From: Callorhinus ursinus
Taxonomy: Eukaryota > Chordata > Mammalia > Carnivora > Otariidae
Reading direction: 5' to 3'
DNA length: 64,000 nucleotides
Assembly (NCBI RefSeq): GCF_003265705.1
Contig: NW_020313168.1
Span: forward strand, 1,817,236-1,881,235
Positions 36,001-48,000 of this stretch are shown piece by piece. How positions within the stretch are numbered: position 1 is the stretch's first letter; each line of letters begins with the position of its first letter. The translations under genes and the position numbers were made by a program. The notes under the pieces are model-generated. The model was not told the DNA's origin. It was given only the letters and a program-made list of their open reading frames with translations, and made no database searches.

Positions 36001-39000
36001 TCTCTGTACTGGGTTTGGGGCCCGGGGCCTCAGCCCCACAAACCCCACTCACCTGTGGCTGTGAGCAGCAGTGAGCAGTCCTGGCCATTCAGGTACTCCA
36101 TGGCGGTGACCCTGGTGTACCGAGGGTTTCCGTTGTGAAAGTAATCCAGCTTCTCCCCTTTCTCCCAGTCCCAAAAACTTCGGGGAAGGAGAGAGTAAGG
36201 TCAGTTGTCAGGGAAGTACAAACAAAAGCCACAGGGCAATCCCCCCTCACACCTGCCAGGGTGGCCACTCCCAAACCCACGGAGAGCCATGAGCTCCAGC
36301 AGGGCGTGGACAAATAGCCCGCGTGCACAGCTGCTGGGCATCAGCACGGGGTTCCTCAGGCAGTCAGTCTGGGGGTGCCCCAGGGCCCAAGGTTCCACTG
36401 CTGGGCGTACTGAGACATCTGTCTGCCCACGTTCATCGCAGCCTGGCTCACAGCTACCAATGGGGGCACGGCCATGATAATGACATGGGCACAAAGTGAC
36501 AGAGAGGACGTAGCGCTGTGTCTGGGAGGTACTGAGCAAATGAACAATATTGTGTATCACTGTTTTAATTTTAATCATTAAGAATCATGACTGTCTACGA
36601 ATCTTTAATAAAAATTTGTTTCTACTTTAAAGGGAGCTGTTAAAAATATAAACAGATGGGTGGCACGGAGTAAATTAGAATCTGAGAAAAAATTTAGTTC
36701 CTTTGGTATCAAACAGAAGCTACTTGAGGGCAGATCTCAGACTCTGTTCTCTGTTGTGATGTACTTTGTTGCTTCCTTTTCTAACAAAATCAAACCAAAT
36801 AAATCATCAAGGTAGACTTTATTCTATTTTATGTTTTGCCTTTCTCTAAGTTAAAAGTAGACATATGTTTTAGAAAATAAAAAATAAAAATTGACCATAT
36901 GAACATATTGAAAAAACAAATGTGGAAATGACCCCCGTGTCCATCGCTGCACGGATGTAGAGTGTGGACGCACGGGGCTGTCACCTGGCCTTCACAGGGG
37001 GACATTCTGACACCTGCCACAACGTGGACGGGCCTCGATGGCACTGTGCTCAGTGGGAGGGGCCAGACAAGGGCAGGGGAGGTCCCTGGGGTCTCCGTCC
37101 AGAGACAGACAGCAGACAGTGGGCACAGGGGCCGGGGAGCAGAAGGCGGGGTTCGTGACTAATGGGGACGGAGTTTCAGCTTTACAAGACGGAAACAGTT
37201 CTGGAGGCGGGTGGTGGTGGCGGCTGCGCGGCAGCGTGAATTCGCCTGGTGCCCTGAGCTGCGCACTTACGGTTATGGCGCGAAATTTTATGTGCATTTT
37301 GCCAGGATAAAGAAAAGAGGAATAACCGAGGTAAGAACACCCCTGAGCTCCTCCCCCATGAAGTGGGTATGTTCTCCATGGCAAAAGGGCAATGCTTGCT
37401 ATAAATTAAACTTGGTGTCTTATTGTTATGTTTCTTCACAGGTGGTTAACAAGAGTGAAGCCCTCGTAGGTGTGTCTCCACCGTGGTGTTGTTTGGAGGA
37501 GGCCACCACGCGCGCCGTCACCACCCTGCCCATTTCTCTGTGGGTTCCCGAGCCCTGCCCCCTGCAGCACCCCAAAGGGCTCGTGGCGAGTGGCTGTTAC
37601 CAGCTGAGACACAAGCGCCCGGCGTACCAGATGCTGTCTTTATCAGCCACGGCCACACACGGTGTAAAGGGGTGGAACTTGACCACGGAGGGGACGCCGG
37701 GATTCCTGTTCAGAAATATCTGGTCATCCAGTTTTGCGATACCTGCCCAAAGAGACACACAGTGATGGACCTCAACGTATGGCACCCAGGACAATGTCAC
37801 GCTACCAGGGCTGAAGCTGCACCTCCCGTCTGGGGACCTGGGAGGGCACCAGGGACACACAGCCCAAGCAGGGGTGGGACGAGGGCCCGGCTCCCTGACC
37901 ACAGGATCACCCCCCACCCCCCCAGCGGCTCCCTGACCACAGGATCACCCCCCCAGCCCCCCAGCTCCCAGCACGAGGGCCCGGCTCCCTGACCACAGGG
38001 TCACCCCCCACCCCCTCAGCTCCCAGCACGAGGGCCTGGCTCCCTGACCACAGGATCACCCCCCCCCCCCCAGCTCCCAGCATGAGGCGGACACGTGGCA
38101 GGTTTTCAGTCAGTGCTTATCAACTCCTATGCGCAACGATGCATGAGCGAGCTCAGAGAAGCGCAGTGAGGTGGGAGCTTATGAGGAAAGCAGAAGGGCC
38201 GCCCTTTCTAACTCAGCTCCAGGCGGCAGCATTGGCCACGCACGCACGCAGCCAGACTCCTGGTGGGCCCCTCAGGAGGGTGGTCCCTAATCGCCACAGA
38301 TCACAGGGCAGCTGAATGGGGATTTACTCACTGGGCCCCAAACTCCAGCAGCAGGAAAGAAACCCCTCGGGGCTCTGAAGGAGGTTGTTTTAGAAAAACA
38401 ATTAAAAGAGGCTAAAAAGGCCGAGACCAAGACAGGGTTAGATGCGTTTTTGGTGACTAATATGTGGCTGATTCAGAGCAGCAGGGGTGCGGGGCCCCTG
38501 CAGCATCCTGGCCTCCGGCACAGGCCTGGCCCCTGGGTATCCGGGGGGGCGCTGGCGCTGGCGCTGGCCTCATGATGATTTCAGTCCTTCACGCCCACCC
38601 CATCCCCGTTAAAACAGTGAAACTGAAAAGCACCTGATGACAAGGTCGAGGGCAGTGTAACAGCTGCAAAAAGGCCCCAGAGGCTGTGTCTGCGGCGGCG
38701 GCACGCTCTTACCAGAGAGCCCCTCACCCTTGGCCGCAGGTTTCTGGGGAGGGGCCCAGACCGCGGGCTGCTGGGAGACACTGGGGACACTGTGCGTATG
38801 TGACAACACGGTTCTGCCAGGGCGAGGCTGGGCGCAGGTCGCTTGGCTAATCTACGGGCACCGTTCCTCTTCCCCATCGGTGCACAGTGGCTCTCAGAAA
38901 GAACAGTGCGCACCGACAGTGTGCAGGTGGCTGAGCGGGACAGTGGTGTCACCAGGGTCCCCTTCTCTGGGGGCCGGGTCCACCACACGGACCTCTCCAT

Positions 39001-42000
39001 CTCCAAGTCCCACTGGCTGACGTCTCCAGCGGCTGCGTCCAGGAGTTCCCCTGTGTTCTAATGAGGAGGTGTCTTTTTCCCACAAAGACTGGAAAAGAGA
39101 ACCTCTGATCCTGGTTTACAAAGATAGTTATTTGTTTTTGTCCAGAGAACCCAGCTGTTTCTTGAGAAACCCCAGCTCTGGTCAGGCCCCCAGCTCTGAG
39201 TGTGGCTTCCCCGTTGGGGCCAGTCGGTCTCCAGAGGTCTAACCATGGGCGGCAGACTCGGCTTCCCCGGGGCCCGGAGAACCAGGGTCCTGAGGAACAG
39301 CAGACCTTGGAGAAAACAGCCTCCCAATGCCCTAATTCCCAGAGCACCCGGCAGGCTCTGGCGGCTCTGTTCTCTCCTGGAGAGAAGAACGTCGTGGGGC
39401 GCGGCAGGCCCTGGCTGCGCACGTGCGCGTGGTGACTGCTGGGGTGGCAGGCGCCGAGTTCCGAACACTGGATCAAATCTAGCTGCCGACAGCCCCTTCA
39501 CGGAGGCACAGAGTTATGAATGGCCAAGACTAGTTTATAGCAGAAGTGACTGTCCACGCTAATGACACACGGCCCCAAGGCAATTCACGGGAGAGCGCGG
39601 GACACAGGGCAGCGGAAGTGGCCCCTAGCGCAGCCACCTGTGTGCTGAGGGCCACGGGATGTGCTGGCTGTGGCTGTGCGGCCAAGTGTGTCTGAGGGAC
39701 AGCCTGTCTCATGGGCCCTCACCCCCGAGTTGAAAAAGGAACCCGTCACAATCACCACAATTTTAGAGGACAGAAAGGCAAGGTCAAAACAGTCAATCGA
39801 TAGAATGGCCGAGAGTCCGTGACTTCCCGCTCTGTGTGGGGCCCGGGCAGCTTCGTCCACCGTCTGGTCGGCCCAGTGACTAGGGCCGCGCTGGCTCCCC
39901 AGAAGATGTAAGCATACCCCACATCTCTGTGCACCCAGAACCGCGGGACCGTGTCAGCCACGGGCGGGAGCCGGGCCTTTATGGCTGCCCATCCCCCAGA
40001 GAGGGAGAGGCTGACTGGCGTGCCATCCCTGTCCCCATCCCGATCACATCCCCCTCCCGATGGAGGCCTGAGGCCGCCCCGGCCCCTCGCCTTATGCCCA
40101 GGGCGGGCAGCCCAGCCCTGCCGGCAGCCCCTCTGTGGCCACTTCAGCACAGGTGAGGCTGGGGGCATGCAGCGGGGGCGGTTTGGCATCTCTTGGCAAA
40201 TCTGGTAAAAGGTTTGGTAAAATGTGACTCAAATACAGCTTTGGTTGACAGAGAGTGATTATCCTGGGGACAGGTGGGGGCCAGCTGGACACAGCAGGGT
40301 GTCTTTGTCCCCAGAAAGAGCATAGGCCCAGGGGGTAGGGAGGTTTGCTCCTTCCGCTCTGGAAATGGCAAAATACACAAGCCATGGGCCGTGGGAAGCT
40401 GCCAGCCAGCCGGGGCTTCCCTTGGGAGGGAATGGCAGAGGGCTTTGGGGGGCTCCTGCGGCCCAGGGCGCGCCTCCAGCCTCAGGACTCCCACCTCTCT
40501 GCTGCTCCTCCAGGAGGGCCTGTGCCCCCCCTGCGCCCTGCCTGTAACCTGCACCATGGTTGGCGGGCGCCTGCCCCACCGAGTGCCCTCGGAAGCTCTC
40601 TCCCTCGCGAACCGGGGCGGCTTACCCTTCTGGATGAGCTGTCGCGCCTGCTGTCTGACCCGCGTGTTGCGAAGAAATCGCCACTCCCGTTCCTTGCGGA
40701 TCTGACTCTCCAGGTCATGTTCTTCCGGGATCTTCAACAATAAAAACACTGCATGAGCTTCGGCGGGGAACAGAGACAGCCACCGTGTTTCATTGCGCCT
40801 CACAGACGCTGCGTTTCTCCCCAACGGCAGGTCTGCGGCCGCCCTCCGCCTGGTGCGCCCGTGGGCACCATCTTCCCAGCAGCACCTGCTCACTTCGGGT
40901 CTCTGGTCACGTTTCAGTGACTCTCACAACATCTCACACTGTTCGTTATCAGTACATTTGTCACGGTGACCTGGGGTCAGTGAATACGACTCTGAAAGCC
41001 CACATGAGGACTAGCATTTTTAGCCACGAAGCATCTGTTAATTACGGTCTACACGTTGTTCTCTCAGCCACGGTGCTATTGCACACTCGGCGGACTACAG
41101 TGAAGGGTGAACATGACCTTCACGTGCACCCGGAAACCAAAGCACGCGCCGACTCGTTTACTGTGGTTCTCTAGACCCAAACCTGCAGTGTCTCCAAGTA
41201 CTGACCCTGTTTCTGAAAGACAAGTCTGGGTTCTCAGGTCTGGCCGGAGCGCCTGCTGCCCGCCGGCAGGTACGACTGGTGGGGGCCGCCGCGCTGTCAG
41301 AGAGGAGCGCCGGGCCTCCCTCCCGTGGTGGGAGCCGCTGGGTCCGGAGACTAAGAGCGCCACCAGGCAGGGCAGGCTGCATGAGGGCATGACGGCAGCA
41401 GAGACTCAGGGACACCCCAACCCTGGAGGACCGTGTGCCTTCCTGCTCCTAGGAGCCCAGCGCCCTGACAGGGGCAGCAGGGCGGCCACTTCCAAAGCAG
41501 ACAAGGAGCTTTAGGAAGGAGGCTTCAAGGAGAAGGAGCCGGTGGGATGCTGCAGGAGGACTGGAAAGCAGGTGGGCGTGCTCAGGTACTTCTGCCTCTA
41601 TTCTTTCTCTGATGCCAGGAAGGAGCTGAACTGCTCAGCTTCACACGAGCTCCTGAGAGTCCTGCACTCTCCCCGCCGAGCGACAGCTTCAGAGACTGAG
41701 CTCATGTCCCCGGAAATAAGCAGAGGCTACGCAAACCAGCCTGCTCTCTGTGCCCTGAGCAGAAAGGCCCGTGTGCATGCACATGGGTGTCTACGAGAGG
41801 CCTGCCCCTGGCCAAGAAGAAGCCAGGACTGAAGTCTCCTTGTGCAATAAAGGTGTATTTCCTTAATCCTCACACATCAGGTAAACTCGATGGACTCAGA
41901 CCCAGGGCTGTGAAGTCCCAAAAAGTGGGAGAAATGAAACAAACAAGAAACAGCCCTACTTGCTCCTGGCTGAGCCGAGCAGCTGACCTTGACCAGCCTG

Positions 42001-45000
42001 TGGTCGGCGAGAAAACAGTGCCCAGGCACAGACAGCTCACACTCGGTATTTACACAGTTTCCTCTGCTGGAGAAAGCACCGGACGGCAGACGGCGAGCGT
42101 GGCCATACGCAGGTTGTCTTGCGCAGGCACGGCCGCGAAATGACAGGTCTGTATGCAGACAGGAGCCCGGGTCCCGCTCCGGGCGGCTGCGACATGAACA
42201 CAGGCACAGCGCAGTTCTCAGTCCGCACCCGGAATGCTCCGCGCCATCCAATTACAAAAGAGACACAAACCTCCTGACCTCACTTCTGGGTCCTGTGGGT
42301 CTCTCTTGTCAGCATTTCCTTGCTCTGCTCCTTTTTTTTCCTTAAAAACCAGAACCCCACACCTAACAAAATAGCAAGAGCTGTAACAAGGACATCCAAA
42401 CGTGGAGATGACACGAAGAGATGTTGTCAGCCTCCGCAGAATGTTTGGTGGTCTGGAAATAACCCCCCAGGGGCAGACAGGGTAGATCGCGGGTTTTTAA
42501 CAGTTGGTTTTGTTTGGGACAACTTGGAGCTTTTATTAGAAAAGAAATGACAGTAATGTCGAGTGATAAGAACAGCGAAGATAAACAGAAAGCACCTGCA
42601 GGGCCGAGCCACCGCCCTCTGATGGGGTCTGGTTTCCGTGGGAACGTGTCAGAGGAAGCGTGGAAGGCGCTCTGAGCAGGAGGGGCAGGAGGGGCACGGA
42701 GTTCCTGGATGCACGCGCCCCAGGGCCCAGGCAAAGGACCCGGGGCCCAGGGACAGACCTGGAGGCTCCAAAGGACAAAAGGTAGCGGCTACAAGGACAG
42801 GTGAGGTGTGTGGACGCGTAGGACCCACGGCAACCCGACTGATGGAGGTGGCCCGGGGCCCCCACCTCGGCCAGGGGCTGTCATGTCCCCGTGCTCTTCT
42901 GAGAGGAGTGTGGTGTTCCCAGGGCAGCGTCCACTGGCGTCCACTGTGGCTGCCCCTACGGGCATGCTGAGCTCATGCCAGGACGGCCACAGCTGGCCTG
43001 CACACGGCTCTGTGGCCATGGCGGGCATCCATCTGGGGTCAGTCCGCTAAGAACCACCGGGACGATGCAGCAGGATGGGAGAGGGGCAGGTACAGTGTGG
43101 CTGTGGAGTAATGCTGCATGATTAGGGCCGTGACACCTTGGTCCCAGCAGCTCCTGGCTTCTACATAGAAGCCAATTCCCACCCTGAAGCTTCCTGGGGA
43201 TGCGGGGGCTGGGCCTCAGGCCTGGCTTGGCCCTGGAACAACTGGGGGCAAGGATCAGTGGGTCCCCCAAAGGCAAAAGGGGGACAGACCCTGGGAAAGG
43301 CTCTTTAACTTGATGCTAAATGCTCAGACCCTGAGCTCCCTGTTTCTACCCACCAACAGGGTCTGTTCTGATGACACATCCCAGTGCCTCGGACCTGCTT
43401 TTCATCTCGACACTTTCTGTGATTTCCGGTTGTGTGACAACAAGTCCCCCTCCCCTGCCACAAACAAGGAAGGGGGCTCTGGCGCACAGAGAGGTGGCGG
43501 GTGCTGGCGACATGGCGCTCCTCTGATTCGGCCAGGCCTGCTGTGGGCTGGCACCCTGGGCCACTGGTGGGAGAGGCTCCAAGGTGAGGCTTGGGGTGCC
43601 CTGCGTGCAATGGGGCCCAGACGCGGGCACCTTCGCCATCCAGCTACCCTTCCTGTGGAGCGTCAGGCCGACGGAGCTGGGGTCCACGTGTACGACACCC
43701 TCCCTCTCCTGGTGGAGAACAGAGCCCAGCCCTGCTCCGTGGCCATCTATGGTCGGCCTCCCCCAGCCCCAAGCCTCGCACCTCCCTGCCATTCTGGTTT
43801 GGCTTTTCTGGAATGTCAGGTAAATGGTGTGTGTGCAGTCTTTGTATCTGGTTTCTTTCTTTCTTCCTTTTTTAAAGATTTCATTCATTTACGTGACAGA
43901 GAGAGACACAGCGAGAGAGGGAACACAAGCAGGGGCAGTGGGAGAGGGAGAAGCAGGCTTCCCGTGGAGCAGGGAGCCTGATGTGGGGCTCGATCCCAGG
44001 ACCCCGGGATCATGACCTGAGCCGAAGGCAGACGCTTAACGGCTGAGCCACCCAGGCGCCCCCGTACCTGGTTTCCTTCAATGACACTTGAGGTTCATCT
44101 GCATTGTGCAGATTTATTTGGAGAACCTTCTCAGCTGACTGGTATTTCTCTCTATGATTGCATCACAGATCATGCACCAGGTGAAGGACATCTGGCTTCT
44201 GTCTAGTTTTTGGTGATTATGAATAAAACCACTATAAATACGCACACACAGGTTTTCCTTTCTCCCAGGGGAACGTCCGTCCAGCAAGGTGCTGGGTTGT
44301 CTGGTAAGTGTATGTTCAATTTTATAGGAAACAGCCACATATCTCCAGAGCGTCTGTGATACTCGTCCTCTGCACAGGGATGACAGTCAGCTGCTCTGCG
44401 CCCTTTGTCCACACTTGGGGTCGACGGATCTGAGACGTTAGCCATCGTACGGAAGCGTGCTGGTGTCTCCTGTGGCAGCTCGCGCCCCCAGTGACCACCT
44501 GCCTTAACGTCGCACACCTTCCCTGTGCTCCTTTGCTGTCTGCACACCTTTCTGGTAAAGGGTCTCTGCCAGCCTTTTGTCCATTGTTTTTAATTGTCTT
44601 GTGTCCTTCTGTATGGAATTCTGGGAGGTCTTTCTGTATACCAGATGCAAGATTTTTATCAGATATGTGTTCTACAATATTTTTTTCCAGGCTGCGGCTT
44701 AGGTTTTCATGTTCTTAACAGAGACATTCACAAAGCAATTAATATGACGAAACCCACTGAACCATTTTTAACTTGTGTGGCTTGTGCTTTTTGTGCTTCC
44801 CAAAGATCCATTGCCTGATAGGCCAGAAGGGGCTTCTAGAAGTTTCCTGGCTGTAGGTTTCACAGCAGGACGAGATGCTCTTGGAGTTAGTTTCTGAATA
44901 TGGTGTGGGAGATGGAGTGACGTTCTTTTTCTGGGCAAATGGATGTCCAGTCACTGCCACTCCACTTGCTGAAAGACCGTCCTCCATCCGTAGCTTTGTG

Positions 45001-48000
45001 GAAGATCGATGGGACTGGCCACGCTCCGTGTCAGGATCTGTTCTGCCCCTGCCCGGTCCTGCACCTGCCCTCCCCATTCCACTCCTGACTGACATCACGG
45101 TGACTCTTGAGATCACAGTGCGAGTCTTCTGATGGTGCTGTGACAAAACTTCTTTGGCTATTTTAGTTTCTTTGCTTTTTCCCATAAATTTTAGAACAGG
45201 CTTGTCGATGGAAACAAAACCTGCTGGGCTGGCATCGATGTGTGTGCCAGGTTAGGGAGACCTAATACCTTCACGTCACCAAGCGCTCCGGCCCACGAGC
45301 ACACCTCCATGGGTCAGGTCTCCGCGAATTCTTTCATCGGTGTTTTGTATTTTTCAGCATTTGGGTCTCGCATGTATTTTTTAAAAAAGATTTAGAGTTA
45401 AGTATTTAATGTTTTGGGGTGCTATTATAAGTGGTTTAATTTCAATTTCCAGTGGTTCACATAGAAGTACAATCGGTTTTGACATAATGACTCTGTATCC
45501 TGCAATCTGACTGAACTCCTCTATTCTAGCACCATTCTACAGATTATTTAGGATTTCCTGCGTACACAATAGTGCTGTGTGAGCAGGGAGAGTCTTATTT
45601 CACCTTTCCACCTGCATGTCTCGGTCCTTCAGTAGGACAATGAATAGGAGCAGTGAGATCAGAGAGCCTCGCCTTAGTCCTGGCTTTAGAGACAGCACAT
45701 CCCGTCTTTGGCCAGTGAGAACGGTAGCCGTGGGTTTTGCAGGTGTGCTGTACGAGGTAAGGCAGCTTACTTCTGGTCCTCGTTTATGGACAGTTTTATT
45801 GCGAATAGTTGTTGAATTCTGTCAAACCCTTTTTCTGTAACTGCTGGGATGATGAGAGTGTTTCTTTAGTCTGCTGATAAATTCAATTACGTGAGTCATC
45901 TAACAGTGATTCAACTTTGCGTTCTTGAGCTATAATCCACTTGGTCAGCAGTGTCTTGTCCATTTTATATTTTGCTGCATTTGGTCTGTTAATATTACGT
46001 TGGGGGTTTTGAGGTCACGTTCATGAAGGACATTGGTTGGTGTTTTTTTATTCTTGTAAAGTCTTTGACTGGTCTTGGTATCAGTGTAATGCTGCCCTCA
46101 CACAATGAACTGGGAAGTATTCGCTCCTTTTATTTTCTGCAACAGACTGTGTAGAACTGGTACAATTTTTTCCTTAAATTTTGGTGGAATTTCCAGTGAA
46201 ACTCTTCTGGGCCTGGAGCTGTCTTTTCTTTGTTGGATGACTTTACAAACTCATTTCCCTTCACGGATGTAGGACTATCTGGGTTCTCTACCTCGTGTGG
46301 AGTGAGTTCTGGTAGCTGGTGTCTGTCACGGAGTGTGTCTATTTATAGGCTAAGCCATTGAGTCCGTGGCTATGACGTGTCAAGGCCACTCTCTGTGTGT
46401 CTGCCCTTAAGCCGGCACCACACTGTCCCCCCTTCCTGCAACTATGCAGCAGGGTTTGAAATCAGGAAGCTTGGGGTTTTGTTTTGTTTGTCCTTTACAA
46501 CATTATTTCTCTTCAGCGCTATTTTGGGCCTCCTGCATTTCCAATTTTAGTATATGTGCTGCCGAAGCGAGCACGTGGGCCTCCTGCATTTCCATCTGAA
46601 TTTTAGTCTCAGCTTGTCAGTTTCTGCACAAAAATGGCAGTTGGGTTCCTTCATGTCATGGGACAGCCGGCTCCAGAACCCAGTTTTTTTCTGGCCACGC
46701 AGACCTGAACAAAATTGGACGGTGAAGTGACAAGAAGCCAAAACTGCCCTGGCTGCCACGTGGTGGGGTACCTGGTCCCCCAAGCACGAGCTGCACTACG
46801 GTGTGCGTGGTCACGCTGGGCATAGTTCTGTTCTCTGGTGAATATCTCAGTTTCCTACACTGACCTGTGACGCGGTTTAGGGCTTTGACTGCTGAGGTAC
46901 AGCCCTAGCTTTGAGCTAGTCTTAGTTTACGTGTGAAACAGGCTAATAAAAAAGCTCCTAACGCATTTATTGCATGCGCGTCATTAGATGATGAATTAAA
47001 TTAATAAAAGAACACCCTTGTGAATAGCACCTGGAAAAAGTAGAACAGTTTTTTAAAAATTACAATGAGATAAAAACGCATCCTCTTCTAACGTTTAGAA
47101 AGGGTCTCTAATGAACGTAAGAGAAGCCGCTTACTCACTCAGTGACCTCCTGACTGCCTCCCGCGGGCTATGTGGGAGAAACCCGGAGTGACAGCCGCGA
47201 GGACCCTCCGTCCCCAGGACATGGCAACGTCCACGCTCTGGGTGCTGCCACGATCCCTGCTGGCGATGTGTGGGACCTTCCCCAGCGGAAACTCCCGGAC
47301 ACACTCCGGCTTCACAAAGAGGGCATGAAGGCCGTGGATCTGCAGCTAACAGAAAGTGGGGCATGCTGGCTGCAGCCGTGCACGTGGGTAGCACAGGACC
47401 AAAACCCCAGGCCTGTGCTCAGGAAGCGGCTCTGGTGTGCTGACCGTGCTCCTGGGACGTGCCCCGTTTTAACGCTGGCCACAGTCCCCGAGCTGATGAG
47501 AGGAAAACAGACCCTGAGAGGCCACGCTCGTTTTCAGGTTTAAGAGGAAGGAGTTGGTCACCTGTTCCCCTTCTCCCTGCGGTCAATGTGGACGGCTGGA
47601 ACGGCGGTTTTCAGATGTTAAAAAAGCCGCTTATCACTGCACCAAGAAACCCCCGTAACTTACAGGCGCTGCCACTTCAGCGAGAGGCGTAGCAGCCCCC
47701 GCCAGGGCTCTCAACTGCTTGGTCTTGCTCCCAAGAGACTGTGTCAGGGAGACCAAGCCTCTGCAGATACGGAACAAAACCCCAAAGCCCCTCAGAGCAG
47801 ACCATACCGAGTTCTAAGGGTTGGCTCGCTACCCACAGCAGCAGGGCCCCTGTGTCCTGGTGCGAATCCCAGCGCTTGCTCACTCATTCCTTTCTTAACG
47901 AGGGCCTGGGTGGTGGCCCAGGCGCCCTCCTGGTGGCAGCGGCCAGTGTGCCGAAAGCCCTGAAGGTAAGCCCAGGCCTCCGCTGCCTCCTGCGTTTGCC

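Noticed and set aside
44095..46340. Possible intact L1 coding region
   Set aside because: Numerous stops and indels; no long frame in the antisense direction, so it is a dead fragment.
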